From Gammaproteobacteria bacterium (GTDB lineage Bacteria; Pseudomonadota; Gammaproteobacteria; Steroidobacterales; Steroidobacteraceae): a DNA stretch of 59,359 nucleotides. Location: contig JAQGOF010000196.1 in NCBI GenBank assembly GCA_028293745.1, positions 1 through 59,359 on the forward strand. Direction: 5' to 3'. Under the pieces are notes generated by a model. That model was not told the origin of the DNA. It searched no databases and worked only from the letters and a program-made list of their open reading frames with translations. Positions 55,065 to 59,359 of this stretch are shown in pieces. Positions within the stretch are counted from its first letter, which is position 1. The number at the start of each line of letters is the position of its first letter. A program made the position numbers and the translations under genes.

Positions 55065-56375
55065 TCAATGCGCCGGATCCAGCGCCACCGGCTGGACCTG
55101 CGGCAAGGGTGCACCGACCGAAGAGGCATCCGCCGGCGCAGGCGTGCCCACCGCGCCATTCTCTTCCAAATACATTTGGTGCAACAGCTTGCGCCATTCG
55201 CGGTATTGCTCCTCGGCAGTTCCGGTCAATTTCAGCGTCCGTCCTTCCACATCGACAACTTGAGAGGCCACTTCGTTCTGAAATGACTCCGAGAGTTCCT
55301 TCAAGGCCTGCGCATGCGTCTTGGCATCCGAATACTTCTTCAATCCGGACAAAATCGACGCGGCGCCGCCAATTGCGCCCGCGGTGCGCACGGCGCCCTC
55401 GATTCGCCGGCAGTTGTAGTCATAAGGACTGCACTGCTGCGGGACGAAGACGCTCGCAAGGACTGCCGCTGCACCAAGATAGGTCCGCGTCCGAGCCTTG
55501 TTCAGCGTGCGCTGCTCCTTCTCGATTTCCTCGAAGCTGGCGCGCCGCCATTGCCCGTACGAGTCGCTCATCTGGTCTGCAAAGTTTGCATAGTACCCAT
55601 TCACGGTATCCACAACGCCCGAGTCCCGTTCGCGTATACGATCGATTCGCGTGCTGATCGGATCGTCTGTCGCCGGCAAGCGTGCAACCCTCAGCAAGCC
55701 CTTCTGGTCGTGGTCGAGGTAGCCATCCATCGCTTGCGGCGCTAAATCGCTGGCAAATTCGAGCTGTGTGACGCGACGAATATCGCGACGACTCTGAACA
55801 ACGAGCGCCTCGCGCACAGCTAGCATGTCGTTCGCCACCTCCGAATAAACGTTCTGAAACGGATCGCGTGCCCTCAAGGAGGCATCTGTCTTATAGGAGC
55901 CCGTGTCTGCCGAGCTCTCGTAACGCTTATTGTTGATCCACACCCGTCCCGTGGAGTCCTTGACCGTAACCTGTAGAGCAAGCTTCGCTCCTGTAGATTC
56001 CGTGATTTTGCCTGATATATGGACATCAACGAACTGCACGCTCTCTGGAACTACACGAACCGCGCCCCATTGACCAGATGCCTCCAATGTCCCGCGCAAC
56101 ATCGTTGCAACATAACGTGACTCCGCATGCCGGATATCGGGGTAAATGCGCTTTTTGTTCAGCGCCTGTTCATCTTTCGCAATCTCGGACGGTATGCCGG
56201 GATCAAACGCATGCACTGCCACATCAAGCAATTCGTCTGCGGGAATTTCGTGGTCGGCCTGAGTTGCATTGATTTTCGGCAGGGGTCTGGTCTCGTGAAC
56301 GACGCAACCGACCGTTAACGCGGCCAGCGCCGCGCAGCACAGCGTCGCTCGGAGCAATCGTCCGATCTCAGTCAC
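55065..56375 (-). CDS. putative lipoprotein upstream of the kinase
   Basis: About 436 residues. GTG at 56375 has GGAG six bases upstream and gives a short basic N-terminus, a hydrophobic run and lipobox 'LTVGC'; the longer frame to 56396 has no spaced ribosome site. The mature part has an N-terminal alpha/beta region ('AVHAFDPGIPSEIAKDE', 'YVATMLRGTLEASGQWGAVR'), a central helical region ('YYANFADQMSDSYGQWRRAS') and a Gly/Ala hydrophobic patch ('AGAIGGAASILSGL'). I recognise no named function. It ends 15 bp before the kinase start; an outer-membrane or periplasmic component is inferred. Confidence 0.85.
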   Translation of the reverse strand: MTEIGRLLRATLCCAALAALTVGCVVHETRPLPKINATQADHEIPADELLDVAVHAFDPGIPSEIAKDEQALNKKRIYPDIRHAESRYVATMLRGTLEASGQWGAVRVVPESVQFVDVHISGKITESTGAKLALQVTVKDSTGRVWINNKRYESSADTGSYKTDASLRARDPFQNVYSEVANDMLAVREALVVQSRRDIRRVTQLEFASDLAPQAMDGYLDHDQKGLLRVARLPATDDPISTRIDRIRERDSGVVDTVNGYYANFADQMSDSYGQWRRASFEEIEKEQRTLNKARTRTYLGAAAVLASVFVPQQCSPYDYNCRRIEGAVRTAGAIGGAASILSGLKKYSDAKTHAQALKELSESFQNEVASQVVDVEGRTLKLTGTAEEQYREWRKLLHQMYLEENGAVGTPAPADASSVGAPLPQVQPVALDPAH

Positions 56376-56392
56376 TCGAATCTCCAGTGACC

Positions 56393-57226
56393 TCACCCTC
56401 CTGGCGTGTTCTTTTTGTATTCAACATATTCCTTCCACAGCTTGTCCTTCAGCTCTGGATCCGTTTCCTGCTCGGCTGCCTTGCGCAGGCGGCGCGCGAT
56501 TACATCGTCGTCGTTGCCGTCGGGAATTTCGGTGGCGACCGCCCCGTTGCCGCGAGCGTTCCCAGCTGCACCGGCGGCTTTGTCGGATTTCAGATCGCCG
56601 CTGCGAGCTGATGGGGAATCGGTTGCTCCCCGATGCGAGTCGGAGGACTTGTGGGGAAGCTCAGTGGCTGCAGTTTCGGCTGCCTCGCCGTTCTGATTGC
56701 GATCGGGTTTTGGGTCACTATCCACGGCCGCCACGGTCGTGACGGTGGCCTGGCGGGCATCGCGTTCCCGGGCAATCTGTTGCCGCTCCTTGCGCAGTTG
56801 CTCATCGAACGAGCCAAGCGAGTCGTTGAGGCGTTCATCGAGGGCCGCGCGACGTTCGTCGGATGTTTGCGGGCGGTCGGGTGGTACGGCTGACCCGTCT
56901 GCTGCGTTGGCTGAAGCGCCGCCGCCGGCGGATGCCTGAGCGCCTGGTGATGAAGCGCCGGCTGCAGATGCCCCACCGCTAGCCGCTACACCGCCGCCGT
57001 TAACGGATGTCCCTGGGCCCGCCGTTGCACCTGCGCACGCGGATGCCTCAGCGCCAGGTGGGGCACCTGTGTCGGTCGGCGTCGCTTGCGGCTTTGCCGC
57101 GGGCTTCGCGGCGGTGGTCGATTCGGGCTGTGTAGGTTTGGAGGCGCATCCGCCCGTTGCAGCTACGAATCCGCCAATGGCGGCTAATGCGGCTACGGTC
57201 AGGAAGGGGCGCGGGGTACGGTGCAT
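56393..57226 (-). CDS. putative lipoprotein, low complexity
   Basis: 277 residues with signal peptide and lipobox 'ATGGC'. The mature region is Ala/Gly/Ser/Pro-rich to about residue 110, followed by a charged helical stretch ('ERRAALDERLNDSLGSFDEQ' then 'LRKERQQIARERDA'). The acidic/basic C-terminus ends 'DKLWKEYVEYKKN'. Likely an extended periplasmic linker with short coiled coil. Unknown family; 9 bp after the preceding gene and 17 bp before the next. Confidence 0.82.
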   Translation of the reverse strand: MHRTPRPFLTVAALAAIGGFVAATGGCASKPTQPESTTAAKPAAKPQATPTDTGAPPGAEASACAGATAGPGTSVNGGGVAASGGASAAGASSPGAQASAGGGASANAADGSAVPPDRPQTSDERRAALDERLNDSLGSFDEQLRKERQQIARERDARQATVTTVAAVDSDPKPDRNQNGEAAETAATELPHKSSDSHRGATDSPSARSGDLKSDKAAGAAGNARGNGAVATEIPDGNDDDVIARRLRKAAEQETDPELKDKLWKEYVEYKKNTPGG

Positions 57227-57235
57227 TGCGGAAAC

Positions 57236-57961
57236 TCATTTCCTTGCGGACTTGATCTGTGCGACTGCGGGGTGGCTGAACTCCACGTCGTCGCTGCCAG
57301 TGAAAAAAGTACGAAGCTGGCTTGCCATGCGATTGCAGGCGGTTCCTTGCACGCGCGCTATGAAGGGCAAGGGGACCAGTGCGCCTATGATGGCCGAGGT
57401 TCCCGTCACGTTTGTGCCGACGATACCTGCTGTCTTCGCTTGTTTGAGATCCCAGATGGTGGCCTCGTAGTTGGATTCTTTTTCCCACCATCCGAAGCCG
57501 ATGCAACCGGCAGCGCCGGGTGCGGCTCCGCACGCGAGGCTGCCTCCGCCGTCGGTTTTCTGTGTGCCGCCGTCCAGCCAGACGACGTAACGTACGCCTG
57601 ATTCAGCGACTTTCTCCGCAACGCCCGGCCGGGTCAGTAGCGCGGCGACAGCCTCCGGCCTGGACGGAGCGGTTCCAGGTTCGAACCACGGGAACATTGC
57701 ATCGGTGAATTGCTCGTCCGTGCGCATTGCAATCGCACCGTCACCGTGACCGGCCAATCCACCAGCGACGCAATCGATGAATCCGTCCTCGGCGCTCGCT
57801 CCCTCTACCTGGGGCTTTGCGAGTATCACCACTGCTTCGTCCTTCTGAATCTTAGTATGCAGCTCTCGAGATTCTTCCACGCGGGATTGCATGCATCCTG
57901 ACGCGAGAGCGAGGAGCGCGAAGGCGGACGCAGACTGAGACCCTGTCTTTAGGCCGTTCAT
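57236..57961 (-). CDS. putative lipoprotein, first gene of the kinase/VWA operon
   Basis: 241 residues with lipobox 'LASGC' after a short hydrophobic signal. The mature protein looks like a compact alpha/beta domain ('DEAVVILAKPQVEG', 'RYVVWLDGGTQKT', 'NYEATIWDLKQAKTAGIVGT', 'LVPLPFIARVQGTACNRMAS') with several Cys. I do not recognise a named family. It is the promoter-proximal gene of the ten-gene run; about 310 bp separate it from the next gene upstream. Confidence 0.85.
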   Translation of the reverse strand: MNGLKTGSQSASAFALLALASGCMQSRVEESRELHTKIQKDEAVVILAKPQVEGASAEDGFIDCVAGGLAGHGDGAIAMRTDEQFTDAMFPWFEPGTAPSRPEAVAALLTRPGVAEKVAESGVRYVVWLDGGTQKTDGGGSLACGAAPGAAGCIGFGWWEKESNYEATIWDLKQAKTAGIVGTNVTGTSAIIGALVPLPFIARVQGTACNRMASQLRTFFTGSDDVEFSHPAVAQIKSARK

Positions 57962-58272
57962 GGCTGTTCCCCATTCGGCAATATGGGCAAGCCGTTCTGC
58001 TCCTCAGCTTGCCTCCCTTCCGAGTATGCCACCGCTGCAGCGAATTTTGACTGCACGCGGCGGACGCGCATTGAGCGATGTCAATGTGCCGTTCCCAACC
58101 GCCTTCAACGTCCGGGCGCACCCGGATTGTTCTGACCGCTCACGCCGTTAGCAACCACGCCAACGAAGAGAGCGGCCAGAACGTGCTTTCCTTTGCCGTA
58201 GCCTCCTGAACGTGCTTCCTTGCCGCGGCCTCCTGAACAGGCTTCCTTTGCCCGGCACTCCTACCCCTACCC
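57962..58272. other. 311-bp intergenic region before the kinase/VWA operon
   Basis: The leftward operon promoter should lie here. I find a TTGACA at about 58083-58078 (minus strand) and a CATACT near 58030 but no well-spaced pair. A tandem 27-bp repeat occupies 58175-58254, close to the stop of the GH13 gene. No coding frame in it looks real. Confidence 0.55.
58175..58254. repeat. imperfect 27-bp tandem repeat, three units
   Basis: Units at 58175-58200, 58201-58227 and 58228-58254 share GCCTCCTGAACGTGCTTCCT and a TTGCC-type end with a few changes. They are followed by a TACCCC doublet. Non-coding position between two minus-strand genes. Confidence 0.85.
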
Positions 58273-59359
58273 CTACTTGGGTTGGACCACGACGGTCTTG
58301 CCGGAAAGCGCGTCGAGATTGACGGTCAGCTGGCCGTTGCCGGATACGGTTCCGGAGCTTTGGCCTGCGATGACGTCAGTGGCTGTCTGGCCCGCCAGCG
58401 ATGACGAGGGTATCCCCGGGGGAACCTGCGTGAGATCGACCTGGACGGCGGTGCTGCCGCGCCCGTAGTTGAGCGCCGTGACTGCCAGCTTGGAGTCGGG
58501 GAGCTTCATCACGAGGACGGCGACCGATTTATCGCTGACCGGCGGGACGGCGAGCATGGTGCCTTCGGCGATACGGTATTGCTTGCGCGCGGCGAGCATC
58601 TTCTGGATCTGACTCGCGAACGAGTTGGGCGACTTGAGCTGATCGGGCACGGTGCCGTAGAGCGCCTGGGCCTTCGGGATGCCGAACTGCGACTTGGTCG
58701 CTCCGGAATTCGTGCCCATCACGTCCACTCCGCCGCGATCAATCCAGCGCCAGTCGCCGCCGGCGGTCAGGTTGTTAGGGACGCTCGACGCTGGTATGGG
58801 CAAGGCTCCCACCATGTCCCAGGCCGAGAGTGCGAAAACGCCCGGGATCATGGCGTTGGCGTGAGCAACAAGGAGGTGTCCCTTCTGGATGAGCGCAACC
58901 TGATCCGGCGTGGCGTGGTAAGGGTCCTTGATGCCAAGTGCCGGAGCAATGAAGCCGGCGTACGTGGTCGCGACTCCATCCTGCGCGGGCCGGTACAACA
59001 TGTTGTAGGGCGCAGCAGCACCCGCGACACTCGTGCGCATTGTATCAAGTACCTTGTTCTTGAGATTCCCGCCGTTCAGGTTTTGGCCCTCGTACTGGAA
59101 GTCGCCATGCGAGCCCAGCTCGAAGAGCTGGAAGGTGATCTCGTCGTGGTTCTGCAGGTCGTGGACCAGTGTGCCAGCCTGCACGCCCGCATCCAGCAGG
59201 AAGTGATGCCCGAGCCGCAATGGCAGCACGTCACCGTTGATCAACGCGTACAGGCACTCTGCGCGGGTGAAGAAGTCGTAGGACAGGTCAGGGCCGTTCG
59301 GGGAGAATTGCTTCAGTTGGGCGAGTGGAGCGGCAAACTCCTGGTAGGTAAACCCGCCG
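58273..59359 (-). CDS. GH13 alpha-amylase family / trehalose synthase-like protein, partial (3' end)
   Basis: C-terminal 361 codons of a gene that continues beyond the right edge; the frame is open to the last base, so any Met inside is internal. Features are 'YDFFTRAECLYALINGD' and 'LVHDLQNHDEITF' (the NHDE of GH13 conserved region IV), 'GTLVHDL', 'RKQYRIAEGTMLAV' and a C-terminal beta domain ('VAVLVMKLPDSKLAVTALNY', ending 'LSGKTVVVQPK'). It resembles TreS-type maltose/trehalose interconverting enzymes, but the catalytic Asp and Glu lie outside the window, so activity cannot be judged. Confidence 0.85.
   Translation of the reverse strand, partial: GGFTYQEFAAPLAQLKQFSPNGPDLSYDFFTRAECLYALINGDVLPLRLGHHFLLDAGVQAGTLVHDLQNHDEITFQLFELGSHGDFQYEGQNLNGGNLKNKVLDTMRTSVAGAAAPYNMLYRPAQDGVATTYAGFIAPALGIKDPYHATPDQVALIQKGHLLVAHANAMIPGVFALSAWDMVGALPIPASSVPNNLTAGGDWRWIDRGGVDVMGTNSGATKSQFGIPKAQALYGTVPDQLKSPNSFASQIQKMLAARKQYRIAEGTMLAVPPVSDKSVAVLVMKLPDSKLAVTALNYGRGSTAVQVDLTQVPPGIPSSSLAGQTATDVIAGQSSGTVSGNGQLTVNLDALSGKTVVVQPK

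Noticed and set aside
44420..57961. Type VI secretion or tellurite-resistance (TerY-P) locus, suggested by kinase, FHA and VWA genes.
   Set aside because: No Tss, PppA, TerD/TerC or related genes are present, and the PEGA/FGE protein and VWA-TM pair are not parts of those systems.
1..59359. CRISPR arrays, insertion sequences, integrases, tRNA or rRNA genes.
   Set aside because: The repeats found are short in-gene or 27-bp tandem units without spacers; no transposase or integrase motif and no cloverleaf-like RNA gene was seen on either strand.

Overview
The window is a GC-rich, gene-dense bacterial chromosome segment with short intergenic gaps. I see no rRNA, tRNA, insertion sequence, prophage or CRISPR array. 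Its gene content suggests an aerobic gammaproteobacterium, possibly near Steroidobacteraceae/Xanthomonadales. The indicators are HrpB, YgiQ, a double-length UvrA, a PQQ-associated relay, bufferin genes, a c-di-GMP-I riboswitch and the style of the TPR/TonB protein. The lineage is an inference from gene content only.

Layout. 1-3.5 kb: a cut-off GNAT acetyltransferase, a small conserved protein, a B12-binding radical SAM enzyme whose promoter carries a palindrome in its spacer, and a YnfA-type membrane protein. 3.5-11.4 kb (minus): ygiQ, nfeD, slipin, DUF423 and hrpB. 11.6-15.6 kb (minus): DOMON-like protein, NamZ/DUF1343 family protein, S9 peptidase. 15.6-19.4 kb (plus): FAD amine oxidase followed by three accessory proteins of a periplasmic quinoprotein relay (Zn metallohydrolase, SoxYZ-like carrier, CXXCW rhodanese). 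19.5-24.7 kb: an oxidoreductase/MFS/DUF72/MarR run and a DUF2891 protein. 24.8-29.4 kb (minus): bufA-bufB-bufC followed closely by cystathionine beta-synthase and a gamma-synthase/lyase. 29.9-36.3 kb (plus): a tandem UvrA of about 2030 residues and a zinc-ribbon protein, ending in a terminator.

36.3-41.5 kb (minus) is a c-di-GMP locus. A membrane GGDEF-EAL protein lies just upstream of a class I c-di-GMP riboswitch, which sits in the leader of a SPOR-domain protein. The aptamer signature and the two-helix architecture are readable directly from the sequence.

43.7-58.0 kb (minus) is the most unusual region: ten tightly packed genes running leftwards. In order they encode three lipoproteins, a 1421-residue membrane Ser/Thr kinase, a PEGA/FGE-like membrane protein, a small proline-rich membrane protein, an FHA protein with an actin/Hsp70-like N-terminus, two VWA proteins sharing a nearly identical membrane segment with a buried Asp, and a fourth lipoprotein. 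I do not recognise this combination as a described system. I propose that it is an envelope-spanning phospho-signalling machine. The window ends inside a GH13 trehalose-synthase-like gene.
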